64,000 bases of DNA from Roseicyclus sediminis (GTDB lineage Bacteria > Pseudomonadota > Alphaproteobacteria > Rhodobacterales > Rhodobacteraceae), in assembly GCF_025515305.1 (NCBI RefSeq), contig NZ_JAOPHT010000013.1:1-64000 (forward strand), read 5' to 3'. This document shows positions 21,041-30,357 of this stretch, piece after piece. The notes under the pieces were generated by a model, which was given only the letters and a program-made list of their open reading frames with translations, ran no database searches and had not been told where the DNA came from. A program made the translations under genes and the position numbers. Position 1 is the first letter of the stretch. The number at the start of each line of letters is the position of its first letter.

Positions 21041-21636
21041 GCCGCAACCTCCTCGGCGGCGCCCGCTTCCACCAGGCGACGGAGCACGCGTTCGGCCGTC
21101 TCGGCAATGGACCAGCCGGCCTCGACGTGGATCTTCAGCGGCGCGAGCCGGTAGACCGGCGTGCGGGCTTCGAGCATCTCGGAAAGCGTGCGATGCGGGT
21201 TCTGCGTCCGCAGAAGCGGCCGCGTCGACTTGTGACGCACACGGTTCCACAGGAGATCGAGGTCCGCCTCGAGCCAGAGGACCGCCGCCTTCTCGGTCAG
21301 AAGCGCGCGGTTGCGTTCCGACATCCAGGCGCCGCCGCCCGTGGACAGGATGCAAGGCTCCCCCTCCAGCAGGCGTTCGATCACCTGTGTCTCCTTCTCG
21401 CGGAAGAACGGCTCGCCATAGCGTTCGAAGATCTCGTTGATGGACAGGCGCGCGCGCTCCACGATCTCGGCGTCGGAGTCGCGCATCGGAACGCCGAGCC
21501 GCGTGGCGAGCGCCCGGCCCACAGCGGTTTTTCCCGCCCCCATCATGCCGATCAGGACAACGGTCTTGCGCAGTCGGACCTGCAGCTCTGGCACGCTTTC
21601 GCCCATGGCCGAAAAAAAACTTTCGCTGACTGGCAT
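21037..21636 (-). CDS. aroK: Shikimate kinase
   Basis: About 199 residues. Walker A GMMGAGKTAVG, the shikimate-binding DSDAEI and the GGGAWM motif are present. Three in-frame Met codons exist (21651, 21636, 21606); 21636 was chosen because GGTGGA lies upstream, but 21606 (MGESVPELQ) also fits family length. It is translationally coupled to aroB, giving the usual aroKB pair, and is divergent from the xerD-region transcript. Confidence 0.95.
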   Translation of the reverse strand: MPVSESFFSAMGESVPELQVRLRKTVVLIGMMGAGKTAVGRALATRLGVPMRDSDAEIVERARLSINEIFERYGEPFFREKETQVIERLLEGEPCILSTGGGAWMSERNRALLTEKAAVLWLEADLDLLWNRVRHKSTRPLLRTQNPHRTLSEMLEARTPVYRLAPLKIHVEAGWSIAETAERVLRRLVEAGAAEEVAA

Positions 21637-21801
21637 TATTCCACCAGCCATGGCTTATATTGAAAAAAGCCGCGCGGCAAACCTCGTGGCGCGGTGGCGG
21701 TGTGTCCGCGACCGGACGCGGCAGAACCCTGCCGCGTGGAACGGACCGCGAAGTCGAAGGCCTGGGACAAAGGCCAGGGCAGGAAGGGAAAAACGGATCC
21801 C

Positions 21802-21936
21802 ATGGGGCGCGTCATCGGCCTTCTTCTCATCCTCGTCTTGCTGGCCGCGGTCGGCCTTGTCACCTTCTCCTATTCGGGCTTCCTCGAGCCCGACCGGCAA
21901 AGCGTAACGCAGCCCGTGGACCTGGGCCGTGACTAG
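21802..21936 (+). CDS. Small membrane protein (44 residues) upstream of xerD
   Basis: The ATG at 21802 gives a 44-residue product with one clear transmembrane segment (about residues 3-26, rich in Leu, Val and Ile) and a polar C-terminal tail. AGGAAGGG lies upstream, though about 13 bases away. The stop overlaps the next gene by 8 bases. It reads as a genuine small membrane protein; function unknown. Confidence 0.65.
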   Translation: MGRVIGLLLILVLLAAVGLVTFSYSGFLEPDRQSVTQPVDLGRD

Positions 21937-23476
21937 GCAAACCCTGTTCGCCGCGGCGTTGGCGGGGCTCTTGGCGCAGGCCGTCGCCGCGCAGGATCCC
22001 GTCGAGGAGATCATGCCCCCGACCCTGCCCGACCTGCCCGACGCCTTCTCGCCGGACTGGCTGTCGGACACGGTCACGCGGCCCCATGCCAATGTCGCCA
22101 CCTCGGCGTCGCGGCCCGATTTCACGGTCCTGCCGCTCGACGCGGTGGAACTGGACGCGGTGGGCCTTCTTCCGCGCTCGATCACCGGGCTGCCGGACGA
22201 TCTCTGGGGTCAGTCCGAGCCCGAAACACTGGTCCGGCTGTTCCGGGCGCAGCGGACGGGCGGCCTGCCCGCGGTCCTGTCGTTCACGCAAACGCTGGCT
22301 CTGGCGGAACTGTCGTCGCCGGTCGGCGCGGACCCCTCGGACGGCGCCCTCTTTCTCGCAAGGCTCGACATGCTGCTGGCGCGCGGCGCGCTCGAACCGG
22401 CGCTTGCCCTGATGGAGCGGGCGGGCCCGTCCGAGCCGCAGATCTTCCGCCGCTTCTTCGACGTCAGCCTCCTGACGGGGCACGGTGACCGGGCCTGCGC
22501 CGCGATGGACGCGAATCCCGACATCGCGCCGACCTTTCCCGCGCGCATCTTCTGCCTGGCGCGCATGGGCGACTGGCCCGCGGCGGCGCTGTCGCTGGGC
22601 ACCGGCGAGGCGCTGGGGCGGATCACGACCGAGGAAGGCGACCTGATCGCGCGGTTCCTCGACCCAGAACTGTTCCAGGAAGAGCCACCTCTGCCGCCGG
22701 ATCCCAACCTGACGCCGCTCGCGTTCCAGATGCGCATGGCGATCGCCGAGCGGCCCGACCTTACCGGGGCGCCGCTGGCCTTCGTGCATGCCGATCTTTC
22801 GCAACTCGCCGGCTGGCGCGCGCAGCTCGACGCCGCCGAGCGGCTGACGCGCTCTGGCGCGATCGAGCCGCAGCAATGGTTCGCCATCTACACGATGCGG
22901 GTACCTTCGGCCTCCGGCGGCGTTTGGGACCGGGTCGCGGCCGTGCAGGCGCTCGACGCGGCACTTCTGGCGGGGGACGCGGCCGAGGTGGCGCGGCGCC
23001 TGCCCCCCGCCTTCGCGCACATGCAGGAGGCGGGCCTCGCCGTCGCCTTCGCCACGATCTTCTCCGAACGGCTGCAGCGCGTGCCGCTCACCGGCGAGGC
23101 GGGACTGCTGGCGCGGCGCACCGGCCTGTTGTCACCCATCTACGAACGGGTCGCCCAGACCGCCGTGGCACAGGACGAGGCGGAGCGTTTCGCCTTCGAG
23201 ATCGCGCGCGGCCGCGCGGTGGAGGCGCCGCAAGGCGCGGACGCCGTGACGCTCGCCATCGCCGCCGCCTTCTCCGAGCCGCTGCCGCCCCACCGCTACG
23301 CCTGGTTCCTGCGGAACGACCGCATGGGCGAGGCCTTCCTGCGCGCCGCGCTGGTTCTGGGCGATCGCGAGGCCGATCCCGGCGACATCGCCGATACGCT
23401 GGTCCTGTTCCGCTCCGTCGGGCTCGAGGACCTTGCACGCCGCGCGAGCCTGCAGCTGATGCTGGCCGAAGGCTGA
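21929..23476 (+). CDS. Exported protein of unknown function, helical-repeat like
   Basis: A 515-residue protein starting with GTG at 21929, overlapping the small membrane gene. An N-terminal signal peptide (LFAAALAGLLAQAVAAQ) indicates export. The rest is rich in Ala, Leu and Glu, with recurring helical pairs as in TPR or Sel1-type superhelices, but no repeat motif is clean enough to name. No catalytic motif was recognised. It ends four bases before xerD; all three genes probably share a promoter in the 150-bp gap after aroK. Confidence 0.72.
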   Translation: MTRQTLFAAALAGLLAQAVAAQDPVEEIMPPTLPDLPDAFSPDWLSDTVTRPHANVATSASRPDFTVLPLDAVELDAVGLLPRSITGLPDDLWGQSEPETLVRLFRAQRTGGLPAVLSFTQTLALAELSSPVGADPSDGALFLARLDMLLARGALEPALALMERAGPSEPQIFRRFFDVSLLTGHGDRACAAMDANPDIAPTFPARIFCLARMGDWPAAALSLGTGEALGRITTEEGDLIARFLDPELFQEEPPLPPDPNLTPLAFQMRMAIAERPDLTGAPLAFVHADLSQLAGWRAQLDAAERLTRSGAIEPQQWFAIYTMRVPSASGGVWDRVAAVQALDAALLAGDAAEVARRLPPAFAHMQEAGLAVAFATIFSERLQRVPLTGEAGLLARRTGLLSPIYERVAQTAVAQDEAERFAFEIARGRAVEAPQGADAVTLAIAAAFSEPLPPHRYAWFLRNDRMGEAFLRAALVLGDREADPGDIADTLVLFRSVGLEDLARRASLQLMLAEG

Positions 23477-23480
23477 GCCG

Positions 23481-24434
23481 ATGGCCGCGCGCACCGATCT
23501 CGACTGGATCGCGGCCTTCCTCGATGCCCATGCCGCCGAACAGGGGGCGGCGCGCAACACGCTTCTGGCCTATGGGCGCGATCTGAAGGACGTTGCGGGA
23601 TGGCTGACGCGAAAGGGCACCGGTTTCGTCGATGCCAACCGCGCCGAGATCGAGGACTACCTCGCCGGACAGGAGGCCGCGGGCCTTTCGGCGGCGACCC
23701 GCGCGCGGCGCCTCTCGGCACTCAGGCAGCTTTACCGCTTCGCCCATGACGAAGGCTGGCGCGAGGACAACCCCTGCCTGCAGATCCGCGGACCCGGCCG
23801 GACCCGCGCCCTGCCCTCGGTCCTCAGCGTCGAGGACGTCGACCGCATGCTCACCGCCGCGCGCGAGAGCGGCCGGACCACGGGCGACAGGCTGCGCAAC
23901 ACCTGCCTGCTGGAAGTGCTCTATGCCACGGGCCTTCGGGTCAGCGAGCTTGTCTCCCTGCCCGTCGCGGCGGTCCGGGGCGACCCGCGCATGTTGCTGG
24001 TGCGCGGCAAGGGCGGAAAGGAGCGGATGGTCCCGCTGTCGCCCCCCGCGCGCGAGGCGACGCGCGCCTGGCTGTCCCACCGCGACGCCGAGGCCGACCG
24101 CTTGCGCCACGAGACCGGGACACCGCCCTCGCCCTTCCTGTTTCCGTCGCGCGGGCGCGAAGGTCACTTGACGCGGGTGCGCTTCTTCACGCTGGTCAAG
24201 GAACTGGCGGCCGCCGCCGGGATCGACCCGGCCTCTGTCACGCCGCACACTCTGCGCCACGCCTTCGCGACCCATCTTCTGCAGAACGGCGCGGACCTTC
24301 GCGCGATCCAGACGCTTCTGGGCCACGCCGATATCGCCACGACCGAGATCTATACCCACATCCTCGACGAACGACTGCGCGCGCTGGTGCTGGAAAATCA
24401 CCCGTTGGCGCGCGATGACGCCGGGCGCGGCTAG
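23481..24434 (+). CDS. xerD: Tyrosine recombinase XerD/XerC
   Basis: A 317-residue tyrosine recombinase of normal Xer length. The N-terminal SAM-like core-binding domain covers about residues 8-95; the catalytic domain carries Arg in TGLRVSEL, Lys in GKGGKER, HTLRH, the second His in GHAD and the nucleophile Tyr in TEIYTHI. It resolves chromosome dimers at dif. The name XerD rather than XerC is by overall impression. Confidence 0.92.
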   Translation: MAARTDLDWIAAFLDAHAAEQGAARNTLLAYGRDLKDVAGWLTRKGTGFVDANRAEIEDYLAGQEAAGLSAATRARRLSALRQLYRFAHDEGWREDNPCLQIRGPGRTRALPSVLSVEDVDRMLTAARESGRTTGDRLRNTCLLEVLYATGLRVSELVSLPVAAVRGDPRMLLVRGKGGKERMVPLSPPAREATRAWLSHRDAEADRLRHETGTPPSPFLFPSRGREGHLTRVRFFTLVKELAAAAGIDPASVTPHTLRHAFATHLLQNGADLRAIQTLLGHADIATTEIYTHILDERLRALVLENHPLARDDAGRG

Positions 24435-24488
24435 GTCCCCTGCCCTCGGCCCTTGCCCGGACCGTTCCGCATCCCCATAACGCAAGCC

Positions 24489-25829
24489 ATGGACAACACC
24501 CTCTCCGAAGCGGCGACACTCGGCGCCAGCCTTTCCGACCCGTCAACCTGGATCACGGCCGGCGTGATCCTGTTCCTGCTGCTGTGTTCGGGCTTCTTCT
24601 CGGGCTCGGAAACGGCGCTGACGGCCGCCTCGCGCGGCAAGCTGCGCGCCATCGCCGACCGGGGCGAGGTCGGGGCCAAGGGCGCGGAGCGGGCGCTTGC
24701 GCTCAAGGAGGACAACGAACGCCTGATCGGCGGCGTCCTTCTCGGCAACAACCTGGTGAACATCCTCGCCACGTCGCTCGCGACCTCGCTTCTGACCGTG
24801 ATCCTCGGCGAAAGCGGCGTGGCCGTGGCGACGCTGGTGATGACCGCGCTCGTGCTGATCTTCGCCGAGGTCCTGCCCAAGACCTACGCCATCAACGACC
24901 CCGAGACGACGGCGGCGCGCATCGCCCGCCCCGTCGGCGCCGTGGTCTCGGTTCTCGCCCCCATCGTCACGCTCGTGCGTGTCATCGTGCGGGGGGTGCT
25001 CCGGCTTTTCGGGGTGCGGATCGAGGCCGGCGCCAACATGCTGTCGGTGCAGGATGAGATCATGGGCGCGTTGTCCATCGGCCATTCCGAGGGCGTGGTC
25101 GAGAAGGAACACCGCGACCGCCTGCTGGGTGCCCTCGACCTGCACGAGCGCACCGTCGAGGAGATCATGCTCCACCGTTCGGGCATCGAGATGATCGACG
25201 CCGACCTGCCCGCCGGCGAGATCCTGCGGCTCTGCCTCAACAGCAACCACACCCGCCTGCCGCTCTATCGCAACCACCAGGAAAACATCGTGGGCGTCCT
25301 CCATGCCAAGGACCTTCTGCGCGCGATGCACAACCTGCTGGACGACGGCAAGGTGGAACAGGCCGAGTTCGACGGGTTCGACATCCTCAGCGTCGCGATG
25401 AAGCCCTACTTCATCCCCGAGACCACGACGCTCGACGACCAGATGCGCAACTTCCTGCGGCGCCACACGCATTTCGCGCTGGTGGTGGACGAATACGGCG
25501 CGCTGCGCGGGCTCATCACTCTCGAGGACATCCTCGAGGAGATCGTGGGCGAGATCACCGACGAATTCGACGTGCCCGACGCGCCCGTGCTGACGCCGGA
25601 TGCGCAGGGCAACTACGTCGTCGACGGCTCCATGACGATCCGCGACTTCAACCGCGCGACCGACTGGACCCTGCCCGACGAGGAGGCGAACACGATCGCG
25701 GGCCTCGTGATCCACGAGGCGCAGACGATCCCGGTCGAGGGACAGTGCTTCTCGTTCCACGGTGTCCGCTTCGAAGTGGCCGAGCGCGAGAAGAACCGGC
25801 TGACGCGGCTGAAGATCCGCAGGCTCTGA
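24489..25829 (+). CDS. CNNM/CorC-type transporter (DUF21-CBS-CorC)
   Basis: A 446-residue membrane protein: DUF21/CNNM transmembrane domain (about residues 15-195, with FFSGSETALTAASRGKL), a CBS pair (about 215-340) and a C-terminal CorC_HlyC domain (about 355-440). Homologues export magnesium or confer cobalt resistance. The ATG at 24489 was chosen over an upstream TTG because the hydrophobic domain begins soon after. Stand-alone gene; convergent with the DUF2254 gene, 24 bases apart. Confidence 0.92.
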   Translation: MDNTLSEAATLGASLSDPSTWITAGVILFLLLCSGFFSGSETALTAASRGKLRAIADRGEVGAKGAERALALKEDNERLIGGVLLGNNLVNILATSLATSLLTVILGESGVAVATLVMTALVLIFAEVLPKTYAINDPETTAARIARPVGAVVSVLAPIVTLVRVIVRGVLRLFGVRIEAGANMLSVQDEIMGALSIGHSEGVVEKEHRDRLLGALDLHERTVEEIMLHRSGIEMIDADLPAGEILRLCLNSNHTRLPLYRNHQENIVGVLHAKDLLRAMHNLLDDGKVEQAEFDGFDILSVAMKPYFIPETTTLDDQMRNFLRRHTHFALVVDEYGALRGLITLEDILEEIVGEITDEFDVPDAPVLTPDAQGNYVVDGSMTIRDFNRATDWTLPDEEANTIAGLVIHEAQTIPVEGQCFSFHGVRFEVAEREKNRLTRLKIRRL

Positions 25830-25853
25830 CGCGGGGCCGGCGCGACGGCGCCT

Positions 25854-27104
25854 TCAACCACGCCTGCGCGCCGCCATGAACCGCCCGAGATCGGGCCCGT
25901 GGACGAGTTGTGAGGGAACCCGCGCGCGGTGCGCTTCCGCCGCCCGTTCGGCCGCCTCCCGCAGCGGCCCGTCGCCCACCCGCGCAATATCGGCAAGCGC
26001 CCGCGACAAGGCGAGATGCACCTCCAGCGCATCGCCGGCCGACCGCGCGATCGGGTCGAAGCTCGCCTCGAAGAGCGCGTCGGCCGACACCGGCTCGATC
26101 CACACCCTGTCGTGTTCGGGGGCGTCCAGCCTTGGGGCGACGCGCGCCTCCCCGATGACATGGGACAGGCGGTGCACCACGTCGATCGCGGTGCCCGGAT
26201 CGTTGACCCCGGGCGACAGCGCCCGCGTGGCGACCTCGGCAAGGACGGTGACGCAGAAGACCGGGTCCATCGCGAAGCTGCGCACGTCGTCGACCGGGAT
26301 CGCGGTGCGTATGCGGCCGGCCACCTCCTTGCCCGGCGCCGTCTCGCCGGCCACGCGCGCCAGCACGTCGCCGCGCATCACGTAGCGGCCGACGGGAACC
26401 AGGACGTAGATCTCCGCGCCCAGCGCGCGGGCCTCGTGCTGCAACGCCTCCTCGAAGATCTGCTGAACATATCCGGCCCGCTTTGCACGGATGTCGGTCC
26501 CCTTCTGCGGCAGGCTCACGTCGGCGGTGAAGGGCCGTGCGCCCTGCGCGGGGTAGAGCGCCGCCTCCCGCACCGCCTCGGCCGCGCGCGCCTCCAGCTG
26601 ACGAGCGGTCAGCGTCAGGCTGCCGAAGCCCTCCAGGTGCAGGATCCAGCGGATGATCGACACGATGATCGCCGCCACCACGAGAAGCGTGGTGAAGAAC
26701 AGGACGACCAGCTCGCTTTCGCCGAAGACATCCGCCGCGCGCAGGATGATCGCGATCAGCGCATAGAGATACGCCCCGAGGAAGGTCGCCAGCACCGAAT
26801 GGGTCAGCGTGTCCTCGCGCAGGAGGATGTGACTGCGGGGCGTCCACTGGCCCTCGGCGCGCGAAAACCCCGTCACCATGATCGTCAGCGAGAAGGTCAC
26901 GACCGCCAGCATCGAGGTTGCGATGATCTGCAGGATCGTGTCGACCGCCCCCGCCCCGATCATGTCGCCCACCCCCTCCGGGATCAGCGGCCCGACCAGC
27001 GCCGCGACCGCGAGCGCGGCCATGTTGAGCACGGCGAACAGGATCACCCGCACGTGGATGCGCCGCGACTGCTGCCGCATCCATCTCAGGATCGAGCGGA
27101 TCAT
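25854..27104 (-). CDS. DUF2254 membrane protein
   Basis: A 416-residue protein with four transmembrane segments in the first 170 residues (about 18-42, 58-82, 105-130, 137-162) and a soluble C-terminal half. This layout and segments such as FSLTIMVTGFSRAEGQWTPR and RALSPGVNDPGTAIDV are typical of DUF2254 proteins, whose function is unknown. The start MIRSIL at 27104 has GGAGGTAATGG upstream. It is divergent from the dehydrogenase gene at 27206. Confidence 0.88.
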   Translation of the reverse strand: MIRSILRWMRQQSRRIHVRVILFAVLNMAALAVAALVGPLIPEGVGDMIGAGAVDTILQIIATSMLAVVTFSLTIMVTGFSRAEGQWTPRSHILLREDTLTHSVLATFLGAYLYALIAIILRAADVFGESELVVLFFTTLLVVAAIIVSIIRWILHLEGFGSLTLTARQLEARAAEAVREAALYPAQGARPFTADVSLPQKGTDIRAKRAGYVQQIFEEALQHEARALGAEIYVLVPVGRYVMRGDVLARVAGETAPGKEVAGRIRTAIPVDDVRSFAMDPVFCVTVLAEVATRALSPGVNDPGTAIDVVHRLSHVIGEARVAPRLDAPEHDRVWIEPVSADALFEASFDPIARSAGDALEVHLALSRALADIARVGDGPLREAAERAAEAHRARVPSQLVHGPDLGRFMAARRRG

Positions 27105-27205
27105 CCATTACCTCCGTTCCGCGACAGGATATGTCGCCTTTGGGCTTGTGAAGGCGGGCCCGTCCCCGCAAGCCTGCGCCTCAACAAGGCTATCGGAGGC
27201 ATCCC

Positions 27206-29620
27206 ATGAAAACCACCACCCGGGTCTGCATCATCGGCGGCGGCGTCGTCGGATGCTCCGTCGCCTACCATCTGACCAAGCTCGGCTGGTCGGACGTGAT
27301 GCTGCTGGAGCGCTCGGAACTGACGTCCGGGTCCACCTGGCACGCGGCGGGCGGGTTCCACACGCTGAACGGCGACACCAACATGGCCGCGCTGCAGGGC
27401 TACACGATCCGCCTCTACCGGGAACTGGAGGAGATCACGGGCATGTCCTGCGGCCTCCACCACGTGGGCGGCGTGACGCTGGCCGACACGCCCGAGCGGC
27501 TCGACATGATGAAGGCCGAGCGCGCGAAGCACCGCTTCATGGGGCTGGAGACCGAGATCATCGGCCCCGAGGAGATCGCGAAGATCGCGCCGGTGACGAA
27601 TGTCGAAGGCATTCTCGGCGGCCTTTACGACCCGCTCGACGGCCATCTCGACCCGTCCGGCACGACCCACGCCTATGCCAAGGCCGCGCGGATGGGCGGG
27701 GCCGAGATCGTGCTCCACACCAAGGTGCTGGAGACCAATCCGCGCCCCGACGGCACCTGGGACGTGGTCACCGACAAGGGCACGATCCATGCCGAGCACG
27801 TCGTGAACGCCGGCGGCCTCTGGGCGCGCGAGGTCGGGCACATGGCGGGGATCGAACTGCCACTCCACCCGATGGAGCATCAGTATATCGTCACCGACGA
27901 CATCCCCGAAATCTACGAGCGCGGGGCCGAGCATCCGCATGTCATGGACCCCGCCGGCGAGAGTTATCTCCGGCAGGAGGGGCGCGGCCTCTGCATCGGC
28001 TTCTACGAGCAGACCTGCCGCCCCTGGGCCGTCGATGGCACGCCCTGGGACTTCGGGCATGAGCTCCTGCCCGACGACTTCGACAAGATCGAGGACAGCA
28101 TCGCCTTCGCCTACCGCCGCTTCCCGGTGCTGGAGCGTGCGGGCGTCAAGTCCGTGATCCACGGCCCCTTCACCTTCGCCCCCGACGGCAACCCGCTGGT
28201 CGGGCCGGTGCCGGGGCTGCGCAACTACTGGTCCGCCTGCGGTGTCATGGCGGGTTTCTCACAAGGCGGCGGCGTGGGCCTCAGCCTCGCGCAGTGGATG
28301 GTCGAGGGCGAACCCGAGCGCGACGTCTTCGCGATGGACGTGGCCCGCTTCGGCCGCTTCCTGACGCCCGGCTACACGCTGCCCAAGGTGATCGAGAACT
28401 ACCAGACGCGGTTCTCCGTTTCCTACCCCAACGAGGAGCTTCCCGCCGCCCGCCCCTTCCGCGTGACGCCGATGTACGACACCTTCGATGCGATGGGCGC
28501 GGTCTGGGGCCAGCAATACGGGCTGGAGGTCGCGAACTACTTCGCGGCGCCAGGCGAGCCGCGCTACGAGACCCCGTCCTTCCGCCGCTCCAACGCCTGG
28601 GAGGCGACGGCGCGGGAGGTGCGGGCCGTGCGCGAGGGCGTCGGCATCAACGAGGTGCAGAACTTCGGGAAATACGTCGTGAAGGGCCCCCGCGCGCGCG
28701 ACTGGCTCGACCGGATCATGGCGGGCCGCGTGCCGCAGCCGGGGCGCCTGTCGCTGTCGCCGATGCTGGCGCCGTCGGGCCGGATCATGGGGGATTTCAC
28801 GATCACCTGCCTCGGCGATACCGAATTCCGCCTGACCGCCAGCTACGGTGCACAGGACTTCCACATGCGCTGGTTCGACGGCCACATGGAGGACGGCGTG
28901 AGCGTCGAGAACGTCTCGGACCGCATCACCGGCTTCCAGATCGCGGGACCGAAGGCGCGCGATCTTCTGCAAGATGTGACGCGCAGCGACGTGGGGCCCG
29001 ACGCCTTCCGCTTCCTCGACGCCCGCCGCATGGTCATCGGCCTGTCCGAGGCGCTGGTGCAGCGCGTCAGCTACACCGGCGATCTGGGCTACGAGATCTA
29101 CGTCGACGCGATGGAGCAGCGGCCGCTCTGGTCGGTGCTGTGGGAGGCGGGACAGGCCCACGGGCTGAAGCCCTTCGGGATGCGCGCGATGATGAGCCTG
29201 CGCCTCGACCGCTTCTTCGGATCGTGGATGCGGGAATTCTCGCCCGACTACACCGTGGGCGAGACCGGCCTCGACCGCTTCGTGTCGTGGAAGAAGAACG
29301 CCGATTTCGTCGGCCGCGCGGCGGCGGAGGCGGAGCGCGCGAATGGCACCGCCCGGCGGCTCTGCTCCTTCATTGTCGATGCCGGCGACGCCGACGTGGT
29401 CGCCTATGAGCCCATCTGGCATGACGGAGAGGTCGTGGGGTTCTGCACCTCGGGCGGCTATTCGCACCACGCGGGCGTATCGGTCGCGCTCGGGTTCCTT
29501 CCGGTGCACCTGATCGGGGAAGGCCGCGAGGTCGAGATCGAGATCCTGGGCGAGATGCGCCCCGCGCGGCTCGTGACCACGCCGCTCTTCGATCCCGATG
29601 GTGCCCGGATGCGGGGATGA
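27206..29620 (+). CDS. Dimethylglycine/sarcosine dehydrogenase-like flavoprotein
   Basis: An 804-residue enzyme: FAD-binding DAO domain (about residues 5-360, GGGVVGCSVAYHL Rossmann motif), an FAO-type linker domain, then GcvT-like aminomethyltransferase domains (about 430-795). His46 in STWHAAGG corresponds to the His that binds FAD covalently in dimethylglycine dehydrogenase. Such enzymes demethylate N-methyl glycine compounds and pass the one-carbon unit to tetrahydrofolate. Exact substrate (dimethylglycine, sarcosine or related) cannot be read from sequence. Its stop overlaps the next start (ATGA). Confidence 0.88.
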   Translation: MKTTTRVCIIGGGVVGCSVAYHLTKLGWSDVMLLERSELTSGSTWHAAGGFHTLNGDTNMAALQGYTIRLYRELEEITGMSCGLHHVGGVTLADTPERLDMMKAERAKHRFMGLETEIIGPEEIAKIAPVTNVEGILGGLYDPLDGHLDPSGTTHAYAKAARMGGAEIVLHTKVLETNPRPDGTWDVVTDKGTIHAEHVVNAGGLWAREVGHMAGIELPLHPMEHQYIVTDDIPEIYERGAEHPHVMDPAGESYLRQEGRGLCIGFYEQTCRPWAVDGTPWDFGHELLPDDFDKIEDSIAFAYRRFPVLERAGVKSVIHGPFTFAPDGNPLVGPVPGLRNYWSACGVMAGFSQGGGVGLSLAQWMVEGEPERDVFAMDVARFGRFLTPGYTLPKVIENYQTRFSVSYPNEELPAARPFRVTPMYDTFDAMGAVWGQQYGLEVANYFAAPGEPRYETPSFRRSNAWEATAREVRAVREGVGINEVQNFGKYVVKGPRARDWLDRIMAGRVPQPGRLSLSPMLAPSGRIMGDFTITCLGDTEFRLTASYGAQDFHMRWFDGHMEDGVSVENVSDRITGFQIAGPKARDLLQDVTRSDVGPDAFRFLDARRMVIGLSEALVQRVSYTGDLGYEIYVDAMEQRPLWSVLWEAGQAHGLKPFGMRAMMSLRLDRFFGSWMREFSPDYTVGETGLDRFVSWKKNADFVGRAAAEAERANGTARRLCSFIVDAGDADVVAYEPIWHDGEVVGFCTSGGYSHHAGVSVALGFLPVHLIGEGREVEIEILGEMRPARLVTTPLFDPDGARMRG

Positions 29621-30204
29621 GCGATCCCACGATCCTTCTTCTGGCCGCCGGGCGCGCGACGCGCATGCGTGGCGCGGACAAGATGCAGGAGCCGGTGCCG
29701 GCCCCCTTCGGCGACCAGCCCCTTTTGCAGGTCATGGCGCGGCGCTGCCTGCGGGCGGGGCCGACACGGGTGGTCCTCGGGCCCGGACAGGAGGCGCGGC
29801 GCGCGCTGCTCGACGGGCTGGACGTGGAGATCGTGGAGGCCCCGGAGAACGCGGGCATGGCCGCCTCCATCGTCGCGGGGGTCGCGGGGCTGAGGACGCC
29901 GGTGCTGATCGTGCTGGCCGACATGCCGGACGTCACGGCCTCGGACCTGCACCTCCTTTGCGCGCTCTCCGTGCAGGCCCCCGACGCCATCCTGCGGGCG
30001 GCCGCCGGGGACGGAACGCCGGGCCACCCGGTTCTCTTTCCCGCCGACCTTCTGCCGGAGCTCGCCACGCTGACCGGCGACACCGGCGCGCGCGAGGTGC
30101 TGTCGCGTCACGCGCCGCGTGTTCACCTCGTGCCGCTGGACGGCAATCGCGCGCTGACCGACCTCGACACGCCCGAGGACTGGGAGGCATGGCGGGCGCG
30201 CTGA
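29617..30204 (+). CDS. MobA-like NTP transferase
   Basis: A 195-residue nucleotidyltransferase-fold protein. The N-terminal LLLAAGRATRMRGADK is the nucleotide-binding loop of the MobA/MocA family, and LADMPDVTASDL holds the metal-binding Asp. MocA-type proteins attach CTP or GTP to molybdopterin; others act on unrelated substrates. It is ATGA-coupled to the dehydrogenase rather than to molybdenum enzymes, so the usual molybdenum-cofactor role is uncertain. Confidence 0.82.
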   Translation: MSDPTILLLAAGRATRMRGADKMQEPVPAPFGDQPLLQVMARRCLRAGPTRVVLGPGQEARRALLDGLDVEIVEAPENAGMAASIVAGVAGLRTPVLIVLADMPDVTASDLHLLCALSVQAPDAILRAAAGDGTPGHPVLFPADLLPELATLTGDTGAREVLSRHAPRVHLVPLDGNRALTDLDTPEDWEAWRAR

Positions 30205-30224
30205 GCGCGTGATGTCAGGGAAGG

Positions 30225-30308
30225 TGGTACCCGAGGTCGGACTCGAACCGACAAGCCTTGCGGCGGGGGATTTTGAATCCCCTGCGTCTACCATTCCGCC
30301 ACTCGGGC
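30225..30308 (-). tRNA. tRNA-Leu (anticodon CAA)
   Basis: On the minus strand: acceptor GCCCGAG/CTCGGGT, D region GGCGGAATGGTAGACGC, anticodon stem GGGGA/TCCCC with loop TTCAAAA (anticodon CAA), a long variable arm CGCCGCAAGGCTTG, T arm GGTTCGAGTCC and an encoded CCA. The long variable arm and anticodon agree on leucine. The first acceptor pair is G-U. Confidence 0.96.
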
Positions 30309-30357
30309 AACGCGCCCCTGCCTAGCCCCGGCGCCCGCCTCCGTCAATCACCCGGTG

